In this document: positions 1-5,811 of the stretch, piece by piece
How positions within the stretch are numbered: the stretch's first letter is position 1
Layout: the number at the start of each line of letters is the position of its first letter
Origin: an uncultured Bacteroidota bacterium
GTDB lineage: Bacteria; Bacteroidota; Rhodothermia; Rhodothermales; UBA10348
Direction: 5' to 3'
NCBI GenBank assembly: GCA_937893205.1
Contig: CALBJU010000313.1
Location: 1 to 7,645, forward strand
DNA: 7,645 nt
The notes under the pieces: model-generated
What the model was told of the DNA's origin: nothing
Databases searched by the model: none
What the model saw: only the letters and a program-made list of their open reading frames with translations
Program-made: the position numbers and the translations under genes

Positions 1-234
1 GTCGCGAACGGGTTTTTTGAAAACGAGATCCATCGGATCGAAAAACGATTTGGTGGTGTCGCTCACATTTTCAGCACCTACGAGTCGCGTCGAACAGCGG
101 AGGATGAAGAGCCATTTACCCGTGGAATCAACAGTGTTCAACTCAAACATGATGGCCATCGTTGGTGGGTGGTCAACATCTTCTGGCAGGGTGAAAATCC
201 GAATACCCCGATTCCTGCCAAGTACGGCGGCTAG
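1..234 (+). CDS. NTF2-like (DUF4440/SnoaL-type) protein, C-terminal part
   Basis: The reading frame is open from the first base of the window to a TAG at 232-234, giving 77 residues of the C-terminal part of a protein whose start lies outside. The piece contains EIHRIEKRFGGVAHIFSTYE followed by FTRGINSVQLKHDGHRWWVV and a closing NIFWQGE. These are the last beta strands of the small alpha/beta cone fold of the nuclear transport factor 2 / DUF4440 family as I recall it. Members are small, usually cytoplasmic proteins that bind or convert small molecules, and the specific role cannot be told from sequence. It converges on the aminotransferase gene with a 4-base overlap of stop codons. The family call is from remembered motif similarity, not a search. 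Confidence 0.7.
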   Translation, partial: VANGFFENEIHRIEKRFGGVAHIFSTYESRRTAEDEEPFTRGINSVQLKHDGHRWWVVNIFWQGENPNTPIPAKYGG

Positions 235-1427
235 TTTTCCTGCAGCGCAGCCAGGATGACCGAAATTGCTTCATCCAGAACCGCTTCCTCGATATTGAGC
301 GGTGGAGCGAGTCGTACCACTGAGTCGGAGTGCAGCGTCCACCCGAGGAGTACTCCACCCTTGAGGCAACGTTTTGTGACGCGGGCCGTCAGGCCCGCGT
401 CACGCAGTTCCATTCCCAGCATCGCGCCTTTTCCCCGGATTTCCGCGATCGATGGATGCACGAGATGGCTACGAATCTGACTTTCGATCCGCACCGCTCG
501 CTCCACCAGATTTTCGTTCTGAATCACAGAGAGCGTTGCCCTCGCGGCTGCGCATGACACCGGATGCCCTCCAAATGTTGTGACGTGACTCAAGGGAGGA
601 TCGGTTCTGAAGGCGCCCATTATTTCCTTCGAGGACACGAACGCTCCCAGCGGCATACCGCCCCCCATGGCCTTGGCAAGCGTCAAGATGTCCGGGGTCA
701 CGCCAAATTGCTCGAACGCGAAAAGACTTCCCGTTCGACCGAAGCCGGTTTGAATCTCATCGAAGATTAGAAGCGCACCCGTCTCAGTGCACCGCTCGCG
801 AAGTCGTTGGTGCCAACGAGCAGAGGGAACGATTATGCCCCCTTCACCCTGAATGGGTTCCGTGATCACACAGGCCGTATCCGTGTTGATGGCTTCGAGG
901 GCGGCGATATCATCGAATGGTAAAAACTCCACATTGGGAAGAAGGGGTAGAAAAGGTTTTCGATAAACGTCTCGACCAGTTACCGACAGAGAGCCCTGTG
1001 TGTCACCGTGATACGAATTGGAAAACGCGACCATCCTGGTCCGGGAGGTGTACTTCTTGGCCAGCTTAAGTGCGCCCTCGTTGGCCTCCGTTCCCGTCAT
1101 AGTAAAATACGCGGAGCACAGCTCTGGAGGAAGAACGGCCGTTAGATCCGCCGCAAAACCTGCTTGCTCTTCCTGGACGAACTCACCGTACACCATGACG
1201 TGAAGGTGTCGATCGAGTTGCCGACGAATGGCCGCCATCACCGCGGGATGCCGATGTCCAATCGAGGATACGGCGATCCCCGATATCAGATCAATTACGC
1301 GAGATCCATCCTTCAGGAAGATATACGACCCCTCCGCGCGATCAATGACCAATCCGATTGGCTCATCGCTGGTCCACGCGAGGGATGTTTCGAACTGCTG
1401 CTCGGGCGGATACGGATCTCTTTTCAC
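231..1427 (-). CDS. PLP-dependent class III aminotransferase
   Basis: This 398-residue protein has the full length of fold-type I, class III aminotransferases (acetylornithine, ornithine and 4-aminobutyrate transaminase relatives). Such enzymes move an amino group from an omega-amino or similar donor to a keto acid in the cytoplasm. Visible landmarks in order are: GTEANEGALKLAKKYT (112-127), which helps hold the cofactor phosphate; SYHG (138-141), with an aromatic residue stacking on the pyridoxal ring; FDEIQTGFGRTG (222-233), with Asp223 facing the pyridine nitrogen; and LAKAMGGGMPLGA (250-262), with Lys252 as the Schiff-base lysine. The start is a GTG, the only start codon between the upstream in-frame stop and the conserved N-terminus. 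No clear ribosome binding site precedes it. The N-terminal half (EGSYIFLKDGSRVIDLISGI, GEFVQ) resembles the generic 'aspartate aminotransferase family' enzymes of Bacteroidota. Substrate is not predictable from context, as no neighbour is a biosynthetic partner. Confidence 0.93.
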   Translation of the reverse strand: MKRDPYPPEQQFETSLAWTSDEPIGLVIDRAEGSYIFLKDGSRVIDLISGIAVSSIGHRHPAVMAAIRRQLDRHLHVMVYGEFVQEEQAGFAADLTAVLPPELCSAYFTMTGTEANEGALKLAKKYTSRTRMVAFSNSYHGDTQGSLSVTGRDVYRKPFLPLLPNVEFLPFDDIAALEAINTDTACVITEPIQGEGGIIVPSARWHQRLRERCTETGALLIFDEIQTGFGRTGSLFAFEQFGVTPDILTLAKAMGGGMPLGAFVSSKEIMGAFRTDPPLSHVTTFGGHPVSCAAARATLSVIQNENLVERAVRIESQIRSHLVHPSIAEIRGKGAMLGMELRDAGLTARVTKRCLKGGVLLGWTLHSDSVVRLAPPLNIEEAVLDEAISVILAALQEN

Positions 1428-1526
1428 GGACGTCCAACGAGAGGTGTATTAACGGTCCTGCCTCAATCACCGCACAATCTACTCGATATCCGGCACTTGA
1501 CCATCACCTCAATAACACCAATGCCC

Positions 1527-1766
1527 TCAGCCTTGTGAGGTAGCCGTCGGTGTATTTGAAGCGACAGGACTCGTCCTGTTTGCCGAACGGGAAGGAATAG
1601 AATTTCTGTCGCCAATTTCAGAGACGGCTGGTGACTGACTTCCCAGCCTGGGACAACTTTTCAGCACCTGAATCAACGCGGATTTACTGAGCGGTTTACT
1701 CAAGAAGTCCTGCATACCCGCTGCCCTGCATCGATCTTCGACGTTTTTAAAGGGTTTACTCTCTTT
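1527..1766 (-). pseudogene. Remnant of a response-regulator receiver domain
   Basis: On the minus strand an open frame bounded by stops encodes KESKPFKNVEDRCRAAGM, then QDFLSKPLSKSALIQVLKSC, then an unstructured Ser/Pro-rich tail to the stop at 1529-1527. The pattern ED-RC-AAGM-DFLSKP is the end of a CheY-like receiver domain (beta5 with the conserved Lys-Pro, then alpha5). The remaining four fifths of the domain are missing: there is no Asp phosphoacceptor region, and a TAA interrupts the frame at 1769-1767. No other frame upstream continues the homology. I infer the relic of a hybrid sensor kinase or response regulator whose 5' part was deleted. A 7-bp inverted repeat (1564-1579) lies within the tail. 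The tail could be native, as receiver-ended kinases often have one. The homology call is firm for about 30 residues only. Confidence 0.55.
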
Positions 1767-1862
1767 TTATGTACCCGGAAAGCATTGTCCGCGTTCGGAA
1801 TACAGGGCTGGCACCAACTTTCTGAATCTTTAAGACATCGACTCGCCCACCGATACCAGGAA

Positions 1863-2174
1863 ATGAAGTTTTTTACACTCCTTGTAGTCATTCCCTGGGT
1901 TCTGACCCGAATTCTCAAGCACTGGATGGATTATCGCCATTCCAGAGAGCCAAAACTGGACGCAGAAAGTGAGATAGAACGGGCTTTGAACGACGATATG
2001 GCCAACAAACGATTCGAATCGACGTGGAATCTTATCGCGGATGAGGAGAAAGAATCCCGCAAGAACCCTCGCTGGCGCACGCCCGAAGAAATGCTCGTAG
2101 AAGAGCAACTAGAGCGCAAACACGGCCCATGGAAGCCGACTATACCGGGTTTTCTACACGACGACGCTCGGTAG
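1863..2174 (+). CDS. Small hypothetical membrane-anchored protein
   Basis: I do not recognise this gene. From the ATG at 1863 it encodes 103 residues: a hydrophobic N-terminal segment (FFTLLVVIPWVLTRIL, residues 3-18), probably a single membrane helix, then a charged helical segment rich in Glu, Asp, Lys and Arg (about 25-60) with NPRWR near 62-66, and a tail with KHGPWKPTIPGF. A hydrophobic start, charged helix and Asn-Pro-x-Trp-Arg end recalls the layout of phage-shock protein PspB, but the similarity is too weak to name it. The frame is open from 1785 (ATG), which would add 26 residues. I prefer the internal ATG because it places the hydrophobic segment at the N-terminus and has CCAGGA just before it. 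It lies 71 bp upstream of the ORF6N gene on the same strand, so they might be cotranscribed. Confidence 0.5.
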   Translation: MKFFTLLVVIPWVLTRILKHWMDYRHSREPKLDAESEIERALNDDMANKRFESTWNLIADEEKESRKNPRWRTPEEMLVEEQLERKHGPWKPTIPGFLHDDAR

Positions 2175-2245
2175 CGGCTGTAATTAGTGGAGCCAACCCC
2201 CCGCGGACGGGTCATTTCAACGTCCATTCTGGGTCTTACACAAAG

Positions 2246-2779
2246 ATGGATGATCGACAGAGTGATATTTCCCCTCAACCCATTGAATCGCGCATTTTCC
2301 TGATTCGTGGACGAAAGGTAATCGTGGACGCCGACCTTGCGCAGCTATATGGTGTCTCGACGAAGCGTTTGAACGAACAGGTAAAACGTAACCAAAACAG
2401 GTTTCCAAATGATTTTTCTTTTCGGCTCACCGAAAACGAAAAGAGTGAGGTGGTCGCAAATTGCGACCACCTCAGTATGCTGAAGTATTCGTCCAGCTTG
2501 CCACGCGTATTTACCGAACACGGTACCATCATGGCAGCAAATGTGCTGAAGTCAGAAGTGGCCGTTCAAATGAGTGTATTTGTAGTCCGTGCCTTCGTCA
2601 ACTTGCGCCAATCATTTGTCGTAACCGAGGACCTAAAGAGAAAAATGGCTTCAGTTGAAAGTCGTCTTTCGCAGCATGACGGTGAAATAGTCATGTTGAT
2701 TGATGCCATCAAAAAAATGCTGAGTCCCACTGCGGTTTCAAAGGATCGCCAGATCGGGTTTAAAGTGAACGAATCATGA
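2246..2779 (+). CDS. ORF6N-domain (KilA-N-associated) DNA-binding protein
   Basis: The 177-residue protein is a complete ORF6N-domain protein, a family first noted in phages and large DNA viruses and frequent in bacterial chromosomes as a likely DNA-binding factor of mobile-element origin. The domain spans about residues 10-95: IESRIFLIRGRKVIVDADLA, LYGVSTKRLNEQVKRNQNRF, PNDFSFRLTENE, then NCDHL and FTEHGTIMAANVL. Residues 125-160 form a predicted coiled coil (LKRKMASVESRLSQHDGEIV), and the tail DRQIGFKV is typical of the family. I chose the ATG at 2246. The longer frame from 2129 overlaps the preceding gene and adds 39 residues without family character. No Shine-Dalgarno is visible. The codons for EVVANCDHL form a long inverted repeat, annotated separately. 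The target and biological role are unknown. Confidence 0.85.
   Translation: MDDRQSDISPQPIESRIFLIRGRKVIVDADLAQLYGVSTKRLNEQVKRNQNRFPNDFSFRLTENEKSEVVANCDHLSMLKYSSSLPRVFTEHGTIMAANVLKSEVAVQMSVFVVRAFVNLRQSFVVTEDLKRKMASVESRLSQHDGEIVMLIDAIKKMLSPTAVSKDRQIGFKVNES
2446..2474. repeat. 29-nt inverted repeat inside the ORF6N gene
   Basis: Left arm TGAGGTGGTCGCAA (2446-2459) and right arm TTGCGACCACCTCA (2461-2474) are perfect reverse complements around a single A at 2460. The repeat codes for EVVANCDHLS-type residues of the ORF6N domain. It could form an mRNA or cruciform hairpin or be a dyad operator for a dimeric protein, possibly the gene's own product. That role is inference; the symmetry is directly visible. 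Confidence 0.9.
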
Positions 2780-2898
2780 CCGGAAGAAGGAAGTCGCTCC
2801 AACCAATGGCGGCTGGTTGATTTCCGGACGCCACGGAATTCCACTCGTAATCTCCTGATTATTCATCATTGCCACCCTCCATTTTGGCGAGGTATTCG

Positions 2899-2927
2899 TT
2901 GAACTCGGGTCCGGAACAGCGTAGTTT
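2899..2927 (+). promoter_or_regulatory. Possible promoter of the tRNA-Ser gene
   Basis: TTGAAC (2899-2904), a 17-bp spacer and TAGTTT (2922-2927) lie 24 bp upstream of the mature tRNA 5' end. Spacing is ideal and the -35 matches well, but the -10 is poor, so this is only a candidate. Confidence 0.3.
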
Positions 2928-2951
2928 TGGCGCTGCGTCAGATCCGCTGCC

Positions 2952-3040
2952 GGAGGGGTGGCAGAGTCTGGTTGAATGCACTGGTCTTGAAAACCAGCAT
3001 ACCTTCACGGGTATCGTGGGTTCGAATCCCACCCCCTCCG
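2952..3040 (+). tRNA. tRNA-Ser (anticodon UGA)
   Basis: An 89-nt class II tRNA folds completely. The acceptor stem is GGAGGGG (2952-2958) with CCCCTCC (3033-3039), and the discriminator is G3040. The anticodon stem is CTGGT/ACCAG around the loop CTTGAAA, giving anticodon TGA, which reads UCN serine codons. The long variable arm has a TACC/GGTA stem, and the T arm is GTGGG-TTCGAAT-CCCAC. G73 and the long variable arm are serine identity features. The CCA end is not encoded (CAT follows), so it must be added after transcription. The gene ends with its own terminator directly downstream. The tRNA body explains several spurious open frames across it on both strands. Confidence 0.96.
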
Positions 3041-3048
3041 CATCCAAA

Positions 3049-3088
3049 AAGCCCCGTCCACGAAAGTGGATGGGGCTTCTTTGTTTTT
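3049..3088 (+). terminator. Intrinsic terminator of tRNA-Ser
   Basis: A 13-bp stem AAGCCCCGTCCAC (3049-3061) / GTGGATGGGGCTT (3066-3078), with one G-U pair and a GAAA tetraloop, is followed by a T-rich tract through 3088. It starts 9 nt after the tRNA discriminator. Strong GC stem, stable loop and T tract make this a textbook intrinsic terminator. Confidence 0.9.
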
Positions 3089-3095
3089 GGCCAAA

Positions 3096-3352
3096 GAAAG
3101 CTTGCTTTCGGAGGACGAAAACGAAGAAGATCCAGGCGAGCAAAGCGAGTACGGGGCATGCTTTGGTAAGGAGGGATAACAAGCGCATATCGCGGGCTCG
3201 CACGACTGGCCGAGTCGGTTGGAAACGATTACTTTCTGACCGGTGGGCGACCGCTCGCCGCACACGAGGAGCCGAAGGCTCCGACTGATGGAGCAGCCGT
3301 AGGCTGCCGAAACGAAGATTGCGAAGCAATCTGACTAATGAGCACGGAGTGC
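3096..3352. repeat. Gene-free stretch with a cluster of short perfect hairpins
   Basis: The 309 bp between the tRNA terminator and the next gene contain no credible gene, but they hold at least seven small perfect inverted repeats: GAAAGC/GCTTTC (3096-3109), CGACT/AGTCG (3203-3217), GGCGA/TCGCC (3246-3259), GGAGCC-GAA-GGCTCC (3268-3282), GCAGCC-GTA-GGCTGC (3293-3307), AGATTGC-GAA-GCAATCT (3316-3332) and GCAC-GGA-GTGC (3342-3352). The last four each have a 3-nt loop of the form GNA. Two of the linkers match GACTRATGR (3283-3291 and 3333-3341). Stem sequences differ from one another, so the shape is conserved rather than the sequence. Origin and function are unknown. A decayed mobile element next to the tRNA is one option, an RNA- or DNA-level structural array another. 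Confidence 0.7.
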
Positions 3353-3397
3353 GAATAATTAAATCCGCCAGCCATTAGACAGCACATGTAACAAGCA

Positions 3398-3766
3398 ATG
3401 GAATTGGTCCCTATCGCCGCATTGGCACTATTCGTGATTCTTCCAGGGGCAATCGCGCTTCTTCAGCCTAAAATGCTCCTGTCGCTGGCGGAGAAGCTTC
3501 GATCCCCATATGGCCGATTCTGGTCGGCGGGTACTCGATTATTGCTTGGTGCAGCACTCTGGTTTTCCGCTGATTTGTCCACGGATATCGAGCTCATCCG
3601 AATCCTTGCTGGTGTATTGATGATCGCTGGAATCGTAACTCTCCTTGTGGGCCAAAAACAGTTCGAAAAGAAGCTGAATTGGGTTGGCGGCTGGCCGTTG
3701 GCGGCGCTCCGCGCTTGGGGCATACTAGCTCTTTTTACGGGAGCCTGGTTGATTGGGCTGTTTTAA
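3398..3766 (+). CDS. Small multi-spanning membrane protein, function unknown
   Basis: This 122-residue protein is almost entirely hydrophobic. Four membrane helices are likely: residues 5-23, 44-58, 66-86 and 103-121. Basic loops follow the first helix (QPKMLLSLAEKLRSPYGR) and the third (GQKQFEKKLNW), which by the positive-inside rule would be cytoplasmic. The pattern of GTRLLLGAALWF, then LAGVLMIAGIVTLLVG, then LRAWGILALFTGAWLIG recalls small uncharacterised membrane proteins common in many bacteria, and I cannot assign a family. The ATG at 3398 is the first in frame after the hairpin-rich stretch. No clear Shine-Dalgarno is seen. It precedes the cytochrome gene on the same strand by 217 bp, with a weak hairpin (3829-3842) in the gap, so cotranscription is uncertain. 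Confidence 0.75.
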   Translation: MELVPIAALALFVILPGAIALLQPKMLLSLAEKLRSPYGRFWSAGTRLLLGAALWFSADLSTDIELIRILAGVLMIAGIVTLLVGQKQFEKKLNWVGGWPLAALRAWGILALFTGAWLIGLF

Positions 3767-3983
3767 TGAGCTGAATAGGCGGGCGGGGTCGAACATTCAG
3801 ATAGAGGTCAATTTCCTGCGCCCTATAGATCGCTTAGGCGATTTGTCATGGGTCTTCCTTTTTTGGGCACTTCGTTTCCCCCAGCAAAAACCGACGGTAT
3901 ACGCATTCAGAAGGAGAACGAGAGAAACACTGGAGATATTAGCCCGTCACTATTGCAATCAGGTAAATCTTCCGGAACGTGAT

Positions 3984-4754
3984 ATGATTTATGCCAGAAT
4001 AAAGGTTCTCACTGTGCTCGTAGCGATCGCTACCCTGTTTGTGCCGTTGGTTACCGCACAAAATCAGTGGTCTTGGCCGGAGGAGCCAGAAAATCTAAAG
4101 GTTTTACCGGCGCACACCAAAGGATCCGAACTTGGTCGGGTCATGAGAGGATTCGCATCTTCTTTGGGTGTCCGGTGCCAGCATTGTCATGTCGGAAATG
4201 GCCCGGATTTGTCGACGTTTGATTTCGTGTCCGACGAAAAATCCACCAAACTCAAGGCACGTGTGATGATTGAGATGGTTATGGCCATCCAAAAGGATCA
4301 CTTGTCGAAGCTGACCGCGCTGGAAAGCGAGCCTCAGGTACGAGTAGAACTAACCTGCATGACGTGTCACCGGGGCCAACCAAGGCCAATCATGTTGGAT
4401 GACATGCTCGCTGAAACAATAGAAGATGAAGGCATCGATGCGGCTATTGCTCAATACCATGAACTCCGGGATGAACATTACGGCGGCTTTGCCTATGATT
4501 TTGGCCCCGGGACGCTGACTGGACTTGGCGAGAGCCTGGGAAACGATGGGAATTACGAAATCGTCATCCAAATTCTGAATCTGGAGATCGAAGTGAATGG
4601 GGAATCTTCCTCAATTTATTACACACTCGGCGGTGTACAGATGCAGGCCGAACTGGTCGAGGATGCAATTAGCTCCCTTGAGAAGGGGCTGGAACTCGCT
4701 CAAGACGGCTTCAAGCCATTCTTCCAAAGACGACTTGATCGGCTGCGCAACTAG
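3984..4754 (+). CDS. Exported diheme cytochrome c, reaction-centre cytochrome subunit family
   Basis: The 256-residue protein starts with a signal peptide: basic residues in MIYARIK, hydrophobic LTVLVAIATLFVPLV, and likely cleavage after the TA in VTAQ. It therefore acts in the periplasm or at the membrane surface. Two CxxCH heme-binding motifs are seen, CQHCH (65-69) and CMTCH (125-129), the second followed by RGQPRP. VMRGFASSLGVRCQHCH, with Met54 on the helix before the heme, and the later MIEMVMAIQKDHL helix match the repeat unit of the photosynthetic reaction-centre cytochrome c subunit family. That family is also widespread in non-phototrophs, where its electron-transfer role is mostly undefined. 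The C-terminal 80 residues (DAISSLEKGLELA) look like a TPR-type helical hairpin. The frame stays open upstream to 3753, but that would overlap the preceding gene and bury the signal peptide, so ATG 3984 is the start. Confidence 0.88.
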   Translation: MIYARIKVLTVLVAIATLFVPLVTAQNQWSWPEEPENLKVLPAHTKGSELGRVMRGFASSLGVRCQHCHVGNGPDLSTFDFVSDEKSTKLKARVMIEMVMAIQKDHLSKLTALESEPQVRVELTCMTCHRGQPRPIMLDDMLAETIEDEGIDAAIAQYHELRDEHYGGFAYDFGPGTLTGLGESLGNDGNYEIVIQILNLEIEVNGESSSIYYTLGGVQMQAELVEDAISSLEKGLELAQDGFKPFFQRRLDRLRN

Positions 4755-4772
4755 AGAGTAGAATGACCAGCT

Positions 4773-5498
4773 CTACTGAACCGGACTCAAACCGGGAGCC
4801 AGATCGGTCGGACTATACTTCGCTGACACTTCGGACTCTCCGAACACAACGCCCGCAACTTTGGCGTAAATGAGTGTTCCGAGCCAGACACCGTCCGTGA
4901 GATCGCTCTCCGATGGAGAAGCATTCGTGTGGCTCTCAAAAGAATACAGCCCCAGATCTGAGGCGTATTTGAATGAGATGTATCCACCATCTCCAGTTTT
5001 ATTGCTCCAAAAATGCTGATAGGTCCCCGAAGACGCCGCGCTGTATTCAGATCCGCCCACGTCAATTGAAACAGGTTCTTCAGAAATTGCGACATCTTGC
5101 TGAGACATTGGAGACTGATAATTGCAGTCACTGAATCCAGCTATCGATGACATACCCACAAGGTGAACCTTTCCGCGCATGCGCCTGAACACGCACCGAG
5201 TTTGTCTAATCTTCTGATTCTCGTCATATACATCCGTCCGTACGGTGTAGTCATCCACTTCCGGTCTGAGTTCGCGGTGTGACTCGACAGTGAATCGTAG
5301 ATAAGAAGGAGAAATCGAAGACCCTTCTTTCTCATTGGTGACGGCATACTCCCAGACGTTGCCCTCGTCGAGATAGATGAAATATTGGGATTCTACCCCA
5401 GATCCGAGTGGATCCATGGGTTCGATGATCGTAGTCTGGGATACGGCGAGACCGACCCAAAACAGACTGAAAATGATCAATATGCCCGATTTTTTCAC
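4773..5498 (-). CDS. Exported protein of unknown function
   Basis: I do not recognise the family. The 241-residue product begins with a clear signal peptide (MKKSG, then ILIIFSLFWVGLAV, cleavage likely after Ser20), so it is exported. The mature part looks beta-rich: YFIYLDEGNVWEYAV near 39-53, alternating strands such as YLRFTVESH, and a closing block YISFKYASDLGLYSFESH. A 'Y-x-L-x-x-G-N-x-W-x-Y' opening is common in secreted orphan proteins of marine Bacteroidota-like bacteria. Two cysteines only (102 and 125) could form a disulfide. The start is GTG at 5498. Good signal-peptide design supports it despite no obvious Shine-Dalgarno. It converges on the cytochrome gene with an 18-bp gap. A stem-loop with a T-rich 3' side lies 32 nt upstream of the start. 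Confidence 0.72.
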   Translation of the reverse strand: MKKSGILIIFSLFWVGLAVSQTTIIEPMDPLGSGVESQYFIYLDEGNVWEYAVTNEKEGSSISPSYLRFTVESHRELRPEVDDYTVRTDVYDENQKIRQTRCVFRRMRGKVHLVGMSSIAGFSDCNYQSPMSQQDVAISEEPVSIDVGGSEYSAASSGTYQHFWSNKTGDGGYISFKYASDLGLYSFESHTNASPSESDLTDGVWLGTLIYAKVAGVVFGESEVSAKYSPTDLAPGLSPVQ

Positions 5499-5530
5499 TT
5501 CAGCTGACTTCGAATGAGAAATACAAAATA

Positions 5531-5552
5531 GCGTAGAGCTCCCCCTCTACGC
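5531..5552 (-). terminator. Stem-loop with T-rich 3' flank, leader of the exported-protein gene
   Basis: Perfect 8-bp stem GCGTAGAG/CTCTACGC with a 6-nt loop. Read on the minus strand it is followed by TATTTTGTATTTCTC, like an intrinsic terminator, and then by the GTG start 32 nt further on. It may terminate transcripts antisense to the his leader or act in the leader of the downstream gene. On the plus strand the flank is not T-rich. Confidence 0.45.
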
Positions 5553-5639
5553 ATTCGTCCGCTTGCTGTTACATCCGGATACCTGCGCCGGTGTCCTTCG
5601 TCAGAAGTACCAATAATTGATGACCAATAGGCTTTTGTC

Positions 5640-5668
5640 TTGACATTGAAAACGAAAGCTCCTATTAT
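5640..5668 (+). promoter_or_regulatory. Sigma70-type promoter of the his operon
   Basis: TTGACA (5640-5645), spacer of exactly 17 bp, TATTAT (5663-5668). This is a perfect -35 and a one-mismatch -10. Transcription would be expected to begin 6-8 nt after the -10, about 5675-5677, which puts the leader ATG at or within two bases of the RNA 5' end. It faces hisG. Confidence 0.8.
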
Positions 5669-5676
5669 TGCCGCCC

Positions 5677-5757
5677 ATGAACGCGATACGTCATCATAGC
5701 ACCCGGCATCATCACAGCCACTCAACACGAAGAGGCCCGACCGAGGTGTATAGTTAA
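5677..5757 (+). CDS. hisL: his operon leader peptide
   Basis: A 26-codon ORF, ATG at 5677 and TAA at 5755-5757, lies between the promoter and hisG. Residues 6-15 read HHSTRHHHSH: six histidine codons (CAT, CAT, CAT, CAT, CAC, CAC) within ten, which is far beyond chance. The rest is MNAIR before and STRRGPTEVYS after. By analogy with enterobacterial HisL, translation of the His run senses charged tRNA-His: a ribosome stalled there favours an antiterminator and lets RNA polymerase reach hisG, while a ribosome that completes the peptide allows the terminator at 5785-5811. There is no Shine-Dalgarno and, given the promoter position, hardly any 5' leader, so initiation would be leaderless or nearly so. 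The symbol is used by function and position. No sequence similarity to E. coli HisL beyond the His run is claimed. Confidence 0.82.
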   Translation: MNAIRHHSTRHHHSHSTRRGPTEVYS

Positions 5758-5784
5758 CTGCTTGGCAGATACGTAGCGAACCCT

Positions 5785-5811
5785 GACGCCGGCCTCGATG
5801 GTCGGCGTTTT
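5785..5811 (+). terminator. Attenuator terminator before hisG
   Basis: CGCCGGCC (5787-5794) pairs with GGTCGGCG (5800-5807) with one G-U and a TCGAT loop. A5786-T5808 and G5785-T5809 extend the stem, and TTTTGCATTT follows. It begins 28 nt after the leader stop codon and ends 55 nt before hisG. A competing pairing exists between GAGGCC (5732-5737, leader codons 19-21) and GGCCTC (5791-5796). It would enclose a small hairpin (5746-5774) and remove the 5' arm of the terminator. The antiterminator assignment is by eye. Confidence 0.78.

Noticed and set aside
2129..2245. N-terminal extension of the ORF6N protein from 2129
   Set aside because: The extra 39 residues lie over the end of the previous gene and do not look like any part of the family; ATG 2246 gives a normal N-terminus.
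2800..2819. CAACCA/TGGTTG hairpin after the ORF6N gene as a terminator
   Set aside because: Short stem, 8-nt loop and no T run.
3021..3040. tRNA-Ser 3' end as an integration site
   Set aside because: No second copy of the tRNA 3' end was seen by eye in the window, and no integrase is present; the accessory-looking genes are on the 5' side of the tRNA.
2859..3329. Long open frames on both strands across the tRNA-Ser gene
   Set aside because: They translate the tRNA, its terminator and the hairpin stretch. The acidic ending EYLAKMEGGNDE of the minus-strand frame looks protein-like but has no supporting upstream sequence.
3829..3842. Hairpin ATCGC-TTAG-GCGAT with a T-rich stretch further downstream, as a terminator of the small membrane protein gene
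   Set aside because: The stem is only 5 bp plus wobble pairs and the T tract is more than 10 nt away.
3753..3983. Upstream extension of the cytochrome frame (start at 3753)
   Set aside because: It overlaps the preceding membrane-protein gene and would place 77 residues before an obvious signal peptide.
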